DNA from: Onchidella celtica
Taxonomy: Eukaryota; Mollusca; Gastropoda; Systellommatophora; Onchidiidae
Direction of reading: 5' to 3'
Length of the DNA: 64,000 nt
Assembly: GCA_963931925.1 (NCBI GenBank)
Contig: OZ007581.1
Span: forward strand, 16,479,450 to 16,543,449
The notes beneath the pieces are model-generated. The model searched no databases and was not told where the DNA came from. It saw only the letters and a list, made by a program, of their open reading frames with translations. Each line of letters starts with the position of its first letter. Position 1 is the stretch's first letter. A program made the position numbers and the translations under genes. Shown here one piece after another: positions 45,952 through 57,710 of the stretch.

Positions 45952-46244
45952 TAGCTGAGTTCCCGGCCCTGCCCGGGATAAATCGATTTATTAGTTTCAG
46001 TTCTGGGTGATTATACTGGACCTGCTTCATTTTGCCTGTTCCTTTAGCTTTATTTTATTTTTGTTTGCTTGTTTGTTTTTAGATACGTTTTCTGCTCTCC
46101 CTTTGCGCGTTGACGTTCTGCGCGTCCCGCCAGCATCCGTCAAATGGCTACGATTTGCTCCCGGTTAGTTTCTTGGCGCATCGCAGGAAGTGATGACGTC
46201 ATGTGTTAATAGAGAAGAAATATTATGATATTTTCCTAGGAATA
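45952..46244 (-). repeat. Partial inverted copy of the repeat at 30367-30892
   Basis: Homologous to the reverse complement of about 30640-30892, including the palindromic GGGCAGGGCCGGG end. The LTR element begins right after it. Confidence 0.5.
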
Positions 46245-46249
46245 ATATT

Positions 46250-47454
46250 TGTTACGGGTTGGGTTTTAAGGAATTATAGGTGTTACGACTGCATTTAAAT
46301 ATCGAGAGGTATTTAGGAATTACTCTTTCATACCATGCCACATACTAATAACAATCTGAATGGTTTTATCAACAGACCTGCAGGGCCACAAATTTATTTA
46401 CTTTATATTCCCTAACAATTTCGTCTAGCTCTTACATACTAAAAAGACAACATCAGCAGCATCAAATGAAAATTCAATAATATGTCACTAGAAGTCTCCT
46501 CTAGATTCCTAAAAGATTATATCATTCTGTCTCACTCACAATTTAAGTATTACTTATCTGTTTCTCAGATATAGTCTGCCTACTATCTATCACATAATAT
46601 TCTAATGTCTCAGACGACAATGTTATCTCAGTTATTTGTGCCTACCGCTTATAATGGATCAAACTCGTCAATACAAACTGACGTAGTTAAGTTAGATCTA
46701 GATCTGCTCTAGGATGGGCTGGCAATCCCCAGCCTCATCCAGACACATCAATCTCAATTTACAATTGTGTATGCCAGACATTCATACTAGATCTAGTTGC
46801 AAGTTAATATACATGGTTGTCTTGCATTCTTGGGTAGCACTTCTACTGGAAAAATTGCTTTCAGCTTCTCGTTCATCGTCGAATCAACAGACAAACACTT
46901 ACACTTGGTCCCTGATTAGAAATCAGGGAACAGCAGATAACAGCAGTGGGTAATTCTCACGGAGGAGCATATGGTCTCATTTCAGTGTCTATAATGGACA
47001 TAGGCATGAATATAACAGTCTTCTGATTCTTCTGGCAGAATCCCGCCGACCGCCTGCACAGATGGATATTTCTGCATGGAGTAATCAAACATAGGAATGG
47101 CTGCGCTTATATACTGTGCGGCCGGCTGCAAATTAACATGTCAAAACCCTTGCTAAAATCTCTAAACCCTCGTGCCCTCTACGTTTTATGTACGAATTTA
47201 CTATCACCCTTTACTCACCCCTTCTCTTCCCCTGTTAGAGTTCATCAAAATCACGGGGTCGAGAATTGCACCGTCACTGCTAACTTATCCATTTATTCTA
47301 TCTTGCCCCACTTTCTTTCCATCTCTAAGAAAAAGCGTTACAAAAACAAACTGTTCACGAGACAGTTCAAGGACATTTACACTGGCTATAATCAACGCAA
47401 CCGTGAAAAAACAAGTCGTGACCCAGCACGACAATTATAACTTTAACCTTGACA
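46250..47454 (-). repeat. 3' LTR of the composite element
   Basis: 1205 bp, starts TGTTACGGGTTGGG and ends ACCTTGACA on the plus strand. It differs from the partner at 59026-60230 at about two positions noted by eye (ACTTATCTG/ACTCATCTG and CATAGGCATG/CATAGACATG). Confidence 0.95.
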
Positions 47455-48130
47455 TCCCCCACCCCAGTGAAAATTTTAAGAAAAATTTACACGATAGGAT
47501 CCAAGAAATCCCAAAGTTATTGTGGTAGGGGCTTAAGTACTACTGTAGAAAAACGAGCCTTAAGCTTGAGAACAAAAAATCTAACTAAGAACGTGCATAT
47601 TGGATGGACAAAAAGCATACAATTATTGATGCCACGTTCTATAGAATCTATTCTATCGAAACATTCTTACTGCACCCAATCAAAATTGTCAGGAACATCT
47701 ATAATAACAATGAGTATATCACTGTATACTGCTGGATTAAAGTATAACTATTATCAAACAATCAAGCCTTACTGAAGGAATAGGCTCATAATTATCTAGT
47801 CAACACACATAATTGCTGCTTATATACACATTCACACACAATATATTGTTAATTAAAATACTGTGGTATCCAATGGCAGCAGTAGCTCTGGTAGCTTGGT
47901 TTGCCATGTCTCCATCTCATTGACCCGCTGACAAGGGCGTCAGGTTTGTCAGAAGTTCAGGTCACAGTCCGGAATGACGCTGGTGGAAAGAGGATATTCA
48001 CAAAAAAGGATTGTAAAACTGGTTCATAAAGTAATGAACAAGATAAATGTGAATCCATCCACCGTCTAGAATTGAGGGGGACAAGCACTATCCAACCCCA
48101 ATACAAGACACAACACTCTTTAATAGGGAA
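47455..48130 (-). other. 3' untranslated part and polypurine tract
   Basis: 676 bp between the gag-pol stop and the 3' LTR. TCCCCCACCCCAG at 47455-47467 is, on the minus strand, CTGGGGTGGGGGA directly against the LTR, as expected for the plus-strand primer. No further gene (no env) is seen. Confidence 0.75.
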
Positions 48131-51100
48131 CTAAATTAGACGTGACAAAACATCAGCTTGGGAATTGTCGCCGCCAGGGATAGCCCGGATAACAAACCGG
48201 TATTCCTGGAGTGCAAGACTCCACCTCGTTAATCGAGCATTTTTAGCCCTGTTAGTCTTTAAGAATAACAACGGACGATGGTCCGTTTCAATTATAAACT
48301 CGGACATGAGTAGATATCGCGAAAATGCGTTTACAGCAAAAATGATAGCGAGGCACTCTCGCTCGATAATTGCATAGCGGCATTCTCTATCTAGCAACTT
48401 GCGGCTGGCGTATAGACATGGCCGCAAGGTATCGTCTCGTTCCTGTAATAACACAGCTCCTAATCCTTTGTCCGAAGCATCAGTGCGGACAATAAATATT
48501 TGGTTTATATCTGGCAGTATGAGAATGGGGGAAGTCGAAAACAATCGTTGAACGGTACGAAGTGTATCAACACATTCGGTTGTCCATTTCACTTTATTAG
48601 GAAAATTCTTTCTTGTGAGGTCCGACAACGGAGCTGTGAGCGAAGAAAAATTTGGAATGAACTTCCTATAATAGTTAAGAAAGCCCAATAAACTACGAAC
48701 TTCTTTCTTAGTTCGAGGGGGTTGGAGCTTTAAGATGGTAGTTATCTTCTTGTCATCAGGGGTCTGAACGCCGTGGGCAATTGTATGGCCCAGAAAATTA
48801 ATTTCATTATATCCTAAAAACACCTTACTGGGTTTCGCCGTAAGGCCAGCTCGACGAAGAGCAATAAAAACTTGTCGTAGGGCTGCGAGGTGGCCCGACC
48901 AATTGGTTTCATAAATACAAATGTCGTCAAAATACGACAATACGGAATTCATGTTCTGGAGCAATATTGTCATCATACGGGCGAAAGTGGCAGGGGCTGT
49001 AACTAACCCGAAAGGCATATAGCGCCACTGCATAAGACCCAACGGGGTCTGAAAAGCGGTATATTGCTTGCTATTCTCATCAAGCGGAATTTGCCAATAG
49101 CCTTTGGAAAGGTCAATTTTAGAAAAAATCGTCGCCCTCGCTAACCGCGCAAAAAGATTCTCCTGGTTGGGAATCGGTTCAGCGTCATATATCGTAACCT
49201 CATTAAGTTTACGATAGTCAATACAAAAACGCACTGTATCATCTTTTTTTTTCACTAAGACGATGGGTGAGTTATATGGGCTCGTTGATCGCTCTATCAC
49301 TCCCAGGTGAAACATGTTACGTACCTCGGATATTATAGTCTCCTGTGCGTGCAGCGGACGCGGGTATGGTTTAACAAAGACGGGTATATCCGTCTTTAAT
49401 CTTATAACATGCTGTACCAAAGAAGTATTACCTGGTAGATCAGTAAAGACTGTAGTAAACTCGTTAAGCAAATCTCTTATATCTTGTCTTTGCGATTCAG
49501 ATAGATCTGGATTTATATTTACATCCGAAGTGTTTTCAGAAGATCGAATTGCGGGGATTGAATGCTCTATCTTAATAGGATCATCATCGTCAACTGAAAC
49601 TAAGGCCGCACTGGCCTGAGCAACCACATTTCGGCGATTATTCTGTCGATTATCATCGTCGGACAGGTACTGCTTTAACATATTTATATGGAAGACTTTG
49701 TCCTGTCCCCGAATCTTGATAAGATAATTCACTCGAGAAAGTCTCTTTAGGACTTTAAAAGGTCCCTTCCATGTAAGAAATAGTTTATTTTTCGTCTCTG
49801 GAAGGAGAACAAGAGTTTGGTCTCCGACGGCCAAGGTTCGCAATCGGCTACCTTGATCACGATATAGTTTATAAAGACTCGCATGCGCAGCTGAAGATTT
49901 TTGTGCGAGCTGACATGCGTTAAGAATTCGATGGCGCAAGTCTACAACGTATTGATATGCAGACCGCGTATCGTTGTCGTCGGTGTCTGATCCGGCGAAT
50001 AAATCATGGAGTATGGCCATTGGACCACGCGGCTTGCGACCATACAATAATTCGAAGGGGGAAAAACCCGTCGATGCATTCGGTAGTTCTCGGTATGCAA
50101 AGAGAATAGCGGGAAGTTGTCGATCCCAATCACTCGGCTTGTCGGCCGAAACTCGCGCAAGCATAGTTTTCATGGTAGCATTCCACCGTTCACAGCAGCC
50201 ATTAGACTGTGGGTGGTATGGAGATGTCAATCTTTGTTTAATCCCGACCAATTCCAAGACTTTCTTAAAAAGCTCAGAGGTAAACTGTGGACCTCTGTCC
50301 GATAAAATTTCAATCGGAAATCCAAGACGCGAAAAAATAGTAATAAGGGCTTCAGCCACATGATCGGCTGAAATGTCTTTTAGTGGAATGGCCTCTGGCC
50401 AACGGGTTGCGTAGTCAATGACAGAAAGTATAAAACGATGTCCTCTGTCTGACTTGTGTAGAGGCCCAACTATATCTACGGCAACGCGCTCAAATGGTCT
50501 GGAGACCATAGGCATCTCCTGCAGAGGAGCCCGCGATGCTCTCCCTTTAGGAGTACGTCTCTGACATACGTCACATGTTGATACGAACCGGTTTACATCT
50601 GCGTAAATACTGGGCCAAAAAAATTGCGATAGTATTCGAGACTTAGTTCTGGCCTTTCCCTGGTGACCCGCCAAGGAAGTGTCATGCGCGAGACGAATAA
50701 TGTCGCGACGAAAAGATCTTGGTACTACAAGCTGCATAACGGCCTCTCGCTTATTCCGAAAATTACGATATGATAAGTCATCTTTAATAAGAAACTTAGA
50801 GGTATCCGGCGCGGTAGGATCAACCTTAGCAAACAAATGTTTCAATGTGGGGTCTGAATGTTGCTCATCATGGAATGCACTAGACGTTATGTTCACTTCA
50901 ATAGTAGGGTTACTTAATGCACTGTCTGCTCGTCGACTCGATTGTAGGCGTGTTGTCGCACAAGCAACACTCTCATCCTCAGTCCAAATTTCCAAGTTAC
51001 CGATAGGAAACTTATTTACTTGAGGTACATTCCCTATGATTACATCAGCCACCGGATTAGGCAGTACACATGCGGTAACAATACCTGTGAGAAAAGGTGT

Positions 51101-52654
51101 ATCAATATAAACTTCTGCAAGACGGAATCGCTCTACAGATCCGCCAAAAGTAATACAAGTTACATCCTTATCCAAAAATTGTGTTGGACGGACTAATGAC
51201 TGCCGAACGCCGATAGTCGTGCATCCGGAGTCACGTAGAACGGAAGCGCGAATCGCGTTCACGCGGCCCTGGTAAAATGTTAATTCACCCAGTTCATGTA
51301 GGGCGGACATGACTGGAATAGCTTTTGATTGGGATGAAGATTTATTAGTATAACCAACATCTGTATAAGGTGTAGATTGTACAGAGCAGGCATTTGCCGC
51401 TTCCATTTTCACGTTACAAAATTTTTGTACGTGGCCTACCCTATTACACCTAAAACACATAATACGATGAGGATCGTTTCCACGATAAGGAAGACTCTGC
51501 GGTCTATCATAATCATGATTATTATCAAAATGCACTCGTCGCGGCGGTACCTGAGGCCGGTTATATTGTTGGCCTGGATAGTTGCCACGATAATATGGGC
51601 GAGGCTCGTAAAAAGAATAGCTTTGGTATCCTCGACGCGGGGATAAATTACTTCGATTCGGAAAATCCCTCTGTCTAAAAAAAGGCGGCTCTGATTGAGA
51701 GCGCGGATTTGGGGCCTGACGACGAGTCGGCCTTGAACGATCGTGTCCGGTTGGCGCTCCTTTGCCCACGTTGGCATAACACGGTGTTGTAGTTGAAGGC
51801 TTTGCCAAAGGACGATTTGGGTGGGCGGACGCATAACGTTCCGCGCACGATGTGATTTCTTCAGAGGATGTCGGTGCCCTCTCTTTAAGGTGGGCAACCA
51901 AATCGGAATGACATGCCGTATAGATTTGGTCTTTTAAGACCAAATCATAAAGTTGAAAATAATTTCCGGTAGTCACGTTCGCGAGCTCGATCCAGCGATC
52001 TAAGTAATGTTTCAGCCGATTCACATAAGTTGAGAAATTTTCAGATGGCTCAGGTTTACATGCGCGAAATCTCTGATGAAAGCCATCCTCGGTATGCTGG
52101 AATCGCTTAAGCAGTGCTGTTTTAAGCTTGTCATAGTCGTTGGCATCCTCTACTTTGAGGCTATGAAATACTTCTAGAGCCTTACCTGTTAGTAAATTAG
52201 ACAGGCATGAACTGTACATCGCCTGCTGCCATCCGACGCATTTAGCGTGTAGCTCGAACCGATGCAAATATGCGTCGATCCGGTCGAGTTTTTCATTAAA
52301 CGTCGGAAGTTTTGGTTTCTTAGCATACGTATTGCTGGCAGCAGTGGGGGCCACAAGCGATTCTCGCTCTAACTTCTTTATTGCGAGTTCATGCTCCCTT
52401 TCCTTTTCTCTTTCTTTTTCTTTTTCTCTTTCTCTTTCTCTTTCCTTTTCTCTCTCTATTTCTTTTTCTCTTTCTCTTTCTCTTTCTTCTTTTTCTCTCT
52501 CTCTTGCTTCTTTTTCTCTTTCTTTTTCTCTTGCTGCTAACCGATCCTCACGGTCTCGGTCGTGCTGTACTTGTCGTTCGCACCACGAGGCGTGTTCTTC
52601 TTCTGGTATACCCAGAGCTTTGGCAGAGTCAATGTATTTGAGAAACTCGGCCAT
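48131..52654 (-). CDS. Gag-Pol polyprotein, intact, order PR-IN-RT-RH
   Basis: A single 1507-codon frame. About residues 25-100 form a Glu/Arg/Lys-rich coiled coil, then a retrotransposon gag region. There is one CCHC knuckle (CFRCNRVGHVQKFC, ~398) and a protease-like RDSGC (~474). The integrase HHCC zinc domain (HDTSLAGH ... CDVC, ~655-693) is followed by the DDE core (VAVDIVGP, SDRGPQF, CCERWN; ~726, 785, 816) and a GPF module (WKGPFKV, ~963). The reverse transcriptase (VRFCIDYRKL ~1143; YFDD ~1241) is followed by RNase H (RTDAS ~1391; ETDHRP ~1453), and it ends with QADVLSRLI. All catalytic residues are present and no stop interrupts it, so it may be active. Integrase upstream of reverse transcriptase is the reverse of normal Ty3 order and defines Gmr1-like elements. 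Confidence 0.95.
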   Translation of the reverse strand: MAEFLKYIDSAKALGIPEEEHASWCERQVQHDRDREDRLAAREKEREKEAREREKEEREREREKEIEREKEREREREKEKEREKEREHELAIKKLERESLVAPTAASNTYAKKPKLPTFNEKLDRIDAYLHRFELHAKCVGWQQAMYSSCLSNLLTGKALEVFHSLKVEDANDYDKLKTALLKRFQHTEDGFHQRFRACKPEPSENFSTYVNRLKHYLDRWIELANVTTGNYFQLYDLVLKDQIYTACHSDLVAHLKERAPTSSEEITSCAERYASAHPNRPLAKPSTTTPCYANVGKGAPTGHDRSRPTRRQAPNPRSQSEPPFFRQRDFPNRSNLSPRRGYQSYSFYEPRPYYRGNYPGQQYNRPQVPPRRVHFDNNHDYDRPQSLPYRGNDPHRIMCFRCNRVGHVQKFCNVKMEAANACSVQSTPYTDVGYTNKSSSQSKAIPVMSALHELGELTFYQGRVNAIRASVLRDSGCTTIGVRQSLVRPTQFLDKDVTCITFGGSVERFRLAEVYIDTPFLTGIVTACVLPNPVADVIIGNVPQVNKFPIGNLEIWTEDESVACATTRLQSSRRADSALSNPTIEVNITSSAFHDEQHSDPTLKHLFAKVDPTAPDTSKFLIKDDLSYRNFRNKREAVMQLVVPRSFRRDIIRLAHDTSLAGHQGKARTKSRILSQFFWPSIYADVNRFVSTCDVCQRRTPKGRASRAPLQEMPMVSRPFERVAVDIVGPLHKSDRGHRFILSVIDYATRWPEAIPLKDISADHVAEALITIFSRLGFPIEILSDRGPQFTSELFKKVLELVGIKQRLTSPYHPQSNGCCERWNATMKTMLARVSADKPSDWDRQLPAILFAYRELPNASTGFSPFELLYGRKPRGPMAILHDLFAGSDTDDNDTRSAYQYVVDLRHRILNACQLAQKSSAAHASLYKLYRDQGSRLRTLAVGDQTLVLLPETKNKLFLTWKGPFKVLKRLSRVNYLIKIRGQDKVFHINMLKQYLSDDDNRQNNRRNVVAQASAALVSVDDDDPIKIEHSIPAIRSSENTSDVNINPDLSESQRQDIRDLLNEFTTVFTDLPGNTSLVQHVIRLKTDIPVFVKPYPRPLHAQETIISEVRNMFHLGVIERSTSPYNSPIVLVKKKDDTVRFCIDYRKLNEVTIYDAEPIPNQENLFARLARATIFSKIDLSKGYWQIPLDENSKQYTAFQTPLGLMQWRYMPFGLVTAPATFARMMTILLQNMNSVLSYFDDICIYETNWSGHLAALRQVFIALRRAGLTAKPSKVFLGYNEINFLGHTIAHGVQTPDDKKITTILKLQPPRTKKEVRSLLGFLNYYRKFIPNFSSLTAPLSDLTRKNFPNKVKWTTECVDTLRTVQRLFSTSPILILPDINQIFIVRTDASDKGLGAVLLQERDDTLRPCLYASRKLLDRECRYAIIERECLAIIFAVNAFSRYLLMSEFIIETDHRPLLFLKTNRAKNARLTRWSLALQEYRFVIRAIPGGDNSQADVLSRLI

Positions 52655-53243
52655 GATATGTTAAAATCTGTAATTAGTAAGTCTTTACCTAATGTTACGG
52701 TATATCGCGGTATCAATTATATTATCTCTAACAGTTATTCTCTGTTAATATTAATTCAGTATCTTACGTTAGCACTGCTTCGCGAAAAGAACGTTCTATC
52801 TCTCTCTGTAAATTGCAGGCAGTGTCTCTTCCACTGCAAAAATTTTATCTCTCTCTCTCTGAATATGAATTCTAGTAAGGCAGTGCCGTCTATCCGTTGG
52901 TCCCACTGCAATAAAATATATATATCGCCTTTAATGCGACAAATTAGTGTCTTGAGTGATCACTCTCAAAATTTATGTCTCTCTCAACGCGACGAACCAG
53001 TGTCCTCTGTTATCACTGTCAAAAATGTATCGCTCTCTCAATGCGACGAATCAAAATTATATCTCTCTCTCAACGCGACAAATTTGAAATATCTCTCTCT
53101 TCTCAAAACGCGCACACGCAGTGTCCTCTGTTACCACTGCAAAATTATTCTCTCTATATTCGACGTGAAATTATCACGTGATCAAAAATTTATTATCTCT
53201 CTCTCTCTCATATATCAATACCAGATTACAATTCAACGTGGTT
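52655..53243 (-). other. Leader of the intact gag-pol with degenerate internal repeats
   Basis: On the minus strand, blocks such as CAGTGGTAACAGAGGACACTG, GTCGCGTTGAGAGAGA and ATAAAATTTT recur four to five times at about 53200-52830. The plus strand shows them as CTCTCTCAACGCGAC words. No protein is encoded. It may be the 5' leader of the intact element. Confidence 0.5.
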
Positions 53244-56200
53244 TTAGCACGTGAAACACCTCAGGCATATATTGTAAACATAGCAATTGTTCATTCCACG
53301 GATCAATGGCTTTACGATCCTGTTCAGTGTGGCTCCTGAGTTCATCATCCCAAAAGGCATCCGAATGAATTCATAGTGTTCGCCCAAGGCTACGAACGCC
53401 GTCTTGGGAATGTCTTGCTCTCGAACTTTCACTTGCCAGTATCCCTTGCTCAGGTCAATCCGAGAGAATAATTTTCCTCTCGAGAGACTCTGAAACACTT
53501 CTGATGGCGCTGCTGTCGGATGAGGGTCGAATACTGTGATCTTGTTTAACCTCCTGTAGTCGATGCAGACTCGGTTGGATCCGTCCTTCTTCTTGACGAC
53601 AACAACAGGTGAAGCATAAGCTGATGAGCTCCTTCGAATGATGCCCAGCCGTTCCATGGTGCTAAGCTCCTCCTTCAATGAGTCGCGCATAGCGTAGGGC
53701 ACCGGGTATGGTCGTTGACGAACTGGTACTTCTGTCGTCAGGTCGATGCGATGTTCACCCAACTGACAGCATCCAGGGAGATTGGTGAAGACGTGCTGGT
53801 AATTCTTCACCACATCGCAGAGTTCTTGACGTTGTTCCGATGTCAGTTGCGTTCCATACTGGACATCTCTGTAGCCTTCATTCTGGTCCCAGCTTCCTAG
53901 GTCGGCAAGGTCCTCCGTCGTTCCACCGTTGTCGCCTTCCAGGTCGCAGTCCTCGATGATTGTCATGCTAGCTGACTCCACGGGTTGACTCTTGTCTATC
54001 AGGTCGTCCTCTGCCAGTACAGTCTCAGCACTATCACCGCCGCCGTCCTTTATGGCGTTGACATGTTCAGGCATGGTATCTCTCATACTGTTGTCCATCC
54101 CACACATCTCTGTCACAACAGGTCTCGGTTCCATTGCCACTGCTGCTGCTTTTGACGTCCTTGGAATGTATCTCTTGAGGAGGTTGGCGTGCAAGGTCTT
54201 TTCTTTTGCACCCATCTTGACTCTATAGTCGTTAACACCGACAACTGAGACTACCTTATATGGTCCCTTCCATTGGACTAGGAGCTTGTTAGTGTTCGTC
54301 GGCAGTAGCACCAACACTTCATCTCCGGGGCGGAACTTCCTCTCTCGCACCTTCCGGTCGTAATAGGTCTTCTGTCTACCTTGAGCCTTGGAGAGTTCTT
54401 CCGTCGCTAACTTCCATGTGTCCTCCAGCCTCTCACGTAGTTCCATGACGTACTGGTAACTGGTCTTCGTTTCCGGCTCCTCTACGCCCTTGGTCCATAG
54501 TTGTCGTAAGATGTGCATGGGTCCTCTCACAGTTCTCCCATACAGCAACTCGAATGGGGCAAACTTGGTCGACTCTTGGGGAACTTCACGATATGCGAAG
54601 AGCAGCGGGTTGATGTATCTGTGCCACTGCTTGGGTTGCTCTGCGCACAGTCGTCTCAATGTTTTCTTCAGTGTGCCGTTGAATCGCTCCACCAACCCGT
54701 TGCACATAGGGTGGTAGACTGTAGTGGTCGACTGTCGAATTCCCAGTAGTCTATTCGTTTCCTTCATGACATCTGACATAAACTGGGTCCCTTGGTCGGA
54801 CAAGATCTCTTCGGGCACACCCAAACGGCTGTAGATGTTCACTAAGGCTTCTGCTACCGTTTCTGCGTCGATCTTCTTCAAGGGTGTGGCTTCGGGGTAA
54901 CGAGTAGCGTAGTCTATGTACACCAGGATATACCGATGTCCACCTTCACTTGGGGGGTCGATAGGTCCTACTAAGTCCACGGCCACCCGCCTAAATGGTA
55001 CGTCCACTACTGGCATACTCTGCAGGTGCACCTTTGGTGTCGCTCCTTTGTTCACTGTCCTCTGGCATATGTCGCATGAGCGGCAGTATCTCGCGACGTC
55101 ACCTTCAATTCCAGGCCAATAAAAATTGCTCATAACTCTGTCTTTGGTTTTCTTCACGCCGAGGTGTCCTCCGACGATCGAGTCGTGGGCTACACTCAGT
55201 ACATACTCTCTCAGTTTCTCGGGTAGTACCACTTGCCTTAGAACCGTCGCCTGTCTCAGGTCCTTGTAGATCCGGTACAGTACTCCTCCATGTTTCTCAA
55301 AATGAACAGATTTATTGCCTCTATTAGTTGGGATCTTCTTCTGCTCTAACTTCCTAATGACTTCGTCTTCTTCTTGGAGTCGGATAAGTTCCTCTCTATC
55401 CACTCCCGCGTGCCGTTCTGCCCTCGGCACCTTCAGCGACGTAGACCGGTCCTTCCTCTTCTCCTGGGCCCTCGTGGTCACCGCTCCTACCATCACCTCA
55501 GTATCAGGGTCGTACGGATCCTTCGCTCCGTCCACGTTCCCGACTACTAGGTCGCAGATGGTCTCCGGGAGACACAGCGCCGTCACTTTGCCCGTCAGGT
55601 AAGGCGTCTTCACGTCGATAACGGCTTCCTCCGCCGCTAGCAAGGAGTTATCGATCCTCGCGATAAGTTTCTTCCCACCGGTGAGCTGTCCGTCGTCCAC
55701 CAGTGATCGCCGCACCACCACACCTTCACAGCCGGTATCTCTTAGGACGTCTACTGCTCGATTTCCAATCAAGCCCTTCATCACTGGTAACTTCAGTTTC
55801 TCCACGGTCCTTCCGTCACTGCATCCTCCGCAAGTAACAGGCACCGCTAACTGTAGCTTCCCGTCCTTCATTACCGCTTGAACGTTGATGCTGGTGTCAG
55901 CCGTCGTCGCATCCTGTCTCGACGACTCGTCCGCCGCTATCACTGCGGCCGCCGCCGCCTTGTTCGGCTTGCCTCGTCCCATATCCTTCTGGGCTGGACA
56001 CATCCTCCGAACGTGGCCTGGCTTTCCACAAAGGTAACATTTCAACTCACCTTTGTCGTTTAACTTTGCACGACACTCCGTCGCCTTGTGTCCCGGCCTC
56101 TGGCACCTATGGCAGACCTGTGGGCTTCTGTCTCCGTTGGGCCTCTGTCGCACTGGCCGGCTCTGCAGTCTGGCGCTCCCGCTGAGCGTCCGGTTCCTCG

Positions 56201-56981
56201 CTACCAGGTACGCCTCCGCTGAATCTGCGATGTCCTGTAGCGTCTTTGGTTTCCTCTCCCTCACATGGGTTGCAAGGTCTGGTGGGCAGGCATCCATGAA
56301 TTGCTCTCTGACGAACAGATCTCTCACTCCTTCGTAGGTCTCCTCCGTCTTCGACAGCTTTATCCACCTCTCTAGATAGGTCTTGATCCTGGTCAAGAAC
56401 ATTCCAACATCTTCTCCATCTTCAGGCTTACCTTGTCTGAACATGAGTCTGTATCCGTCCTCTGACAGGTTGTACCTCTTCTGCAACGCTTCCTTGACCT
56501 TGTCGTAGTCCTTGGCTTCGTCGATCGGTAGTCTGCAGAAGCACTCCAAAGCTCTCCCGGTCAGCAGGGCAGACAGTGATGTCGTCCAGGTGGATCTGGG
56601 CCATTCAGCTGTCTCAGCAAACCTCTCAAACCGCAGCAACCAGCTATCCAGATCGTCCTTCTTGTCCTGAAATGCAGGTAGCTTGGGTCTCTTGGAACTG
56701 GCGTGGTCGCTGGTCCCCTGCGTCGACTCGCCTCCACGCTGATGGCGGATCCTCTCCATCTCCAGCTCGTGTTGTCGTTGAGCCTCCTTCTCTTGAGCCT
56801 CTATCTTCAGTTGCTCCATGCGATCTTGCCTCTCTCTCTCCATCTTCAGTTGCTCCATGCGCTCTTGCCTCTCCCTCTCTCTTTCCTCCCTTAGGCCTTC
56901 ACGGATGTAATCCTGTCTCTCCTTCCCAGTGAGCTCCAAGGCGTCTGCTTCCTGGCTAAGCCTTCCAATAGCCTCTGACAT
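53244..56981 (-). pseudogene. Second Gag-Pol, truncated within reverse transcriptase
   Basis: 1245 codons. There is a coiled coil (~25-85), gag, two CCHC knuckles (CHRCQRPGHKATEC ~287; CYLCGKPGHVRRMC ~314), and protease RDTGC (~415). Integrase has an HHCC domain (~598-636) and DDE core (VAVDLVGP, SDQGTQF, LVERFN; ~667, 724, 763), then a GPY module (WKGPYKV ~902). Reverse transcriptase begins (RVCIDYRRL ~1138; MPFGMMNSGAT ~1213) but stops before the YxDD box; the last dozen codons are unrelated. RNase H is absent. The protein is clearly a different family from 48131-52654 (two knuckles, DTG rather than DSG) yet has the same Gmr1 order. It could not complete reverse transcription by itself. Confidence 0.93.
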
Positions 56982-57068
56982 GTTGTAGATAGCTTGTCGA
57001 TGATATTCTACAATAAACTATGTAAATAAATCTAGTAATTTTGATCTGGTCCGCTCGAATATAGTCGG

Positions 57069-57086
57069 ATCCCGGACGAGCCCCCA
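57069..57086 (-). promoter_or_regulatory. tRNA-Pro-type primer binding site
   Basis: The minus strand reads TGGGGGCTCGTCCGGGAT, identical to the well-known primer site for tRNA-Pro in gammaretroviruses. It lies 3 bp from the end of the inner LTR and about 90 bp upstream of the truncated gag-pol. Confidence 0.85.
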
Positions 57087-57089
57087 ATA

Positions 57090-57710
57090 TGTAACAGCTG
57101 AGGTTGTTCTAGCACGTTATAGTAGGGGGGAGTTAGTTGATCTAACTACAACCCTTTAGAAAAACGAAACTATTACAGCTGTAAAATAAATAAACACGAG
57201 ATCCGACGATAGATTAAATAATACTAAAGTTTAATAACTGTATAGTGACCAAGAAATTACTAGGAAGACACCAGCGAAACTAAATATCTACGCCACACAA
57301 AAGGAAACTCACTTACTCACCCCCCAACCACTCACACAGGTCTGTATATATAAACATTCCTACAGAAAGTTCCCGAAATAAACGTTACCTTTGCCCTCGC
57401 ACAAACTAACCAATCACGCATCAATACGTCATCAGGTTACATCACTCAAGGCCAAATCTGGCGTAAACATCCTTATCCACAGTGTTATCGAATGTTCGGG
57501 AACATACTAATATTTACTGAACGAGTCAAAACACCTGACAACAAGCGAGCGAGGAAAAAAACTACTCACTAGAAAAGAAGGTCAGGCCACGGAGCACAGC
57601 ACACCCCGGCGGCCGCCAACAATAAAACGGAAAAAGTAGTGGACACATGCTCAGCCACCAGCACAACAACAAAACCGGGGGAGGGCAAGGGGCAGCCCGC
57701 AGATGCTACA
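57090..57710 (-). repeat. Inner LTR of the truncated family
   Basis: On the plus strand it starts TGTAACAGCTGAGG next to the primer site and ends at about GATGCTACA (TGTA...TACA). On the minus strand it has a TATA-like TTTATATATAC at about 57344-57354. Immediately beyond it, the minus strand shows a purine-rich TTGGGGAG, so it may also have acted as a 3' LTR. No second copy is present in the window. Confidence 0.6.

Noticed and set aside
52332..52664. Ser/Leu/Phe-rich plus-strand frames
   Set aside because: Antisense shadow of the Glu/Arg/Lys-rich coiled coil of the intact gag-pol.
53244..53280. Last dozen codons of the truncated gag-pol as a real C-terminus
   Set aside because: They follow an abrupt break inside reverse transcriptase and read into unrelated leader sequence.
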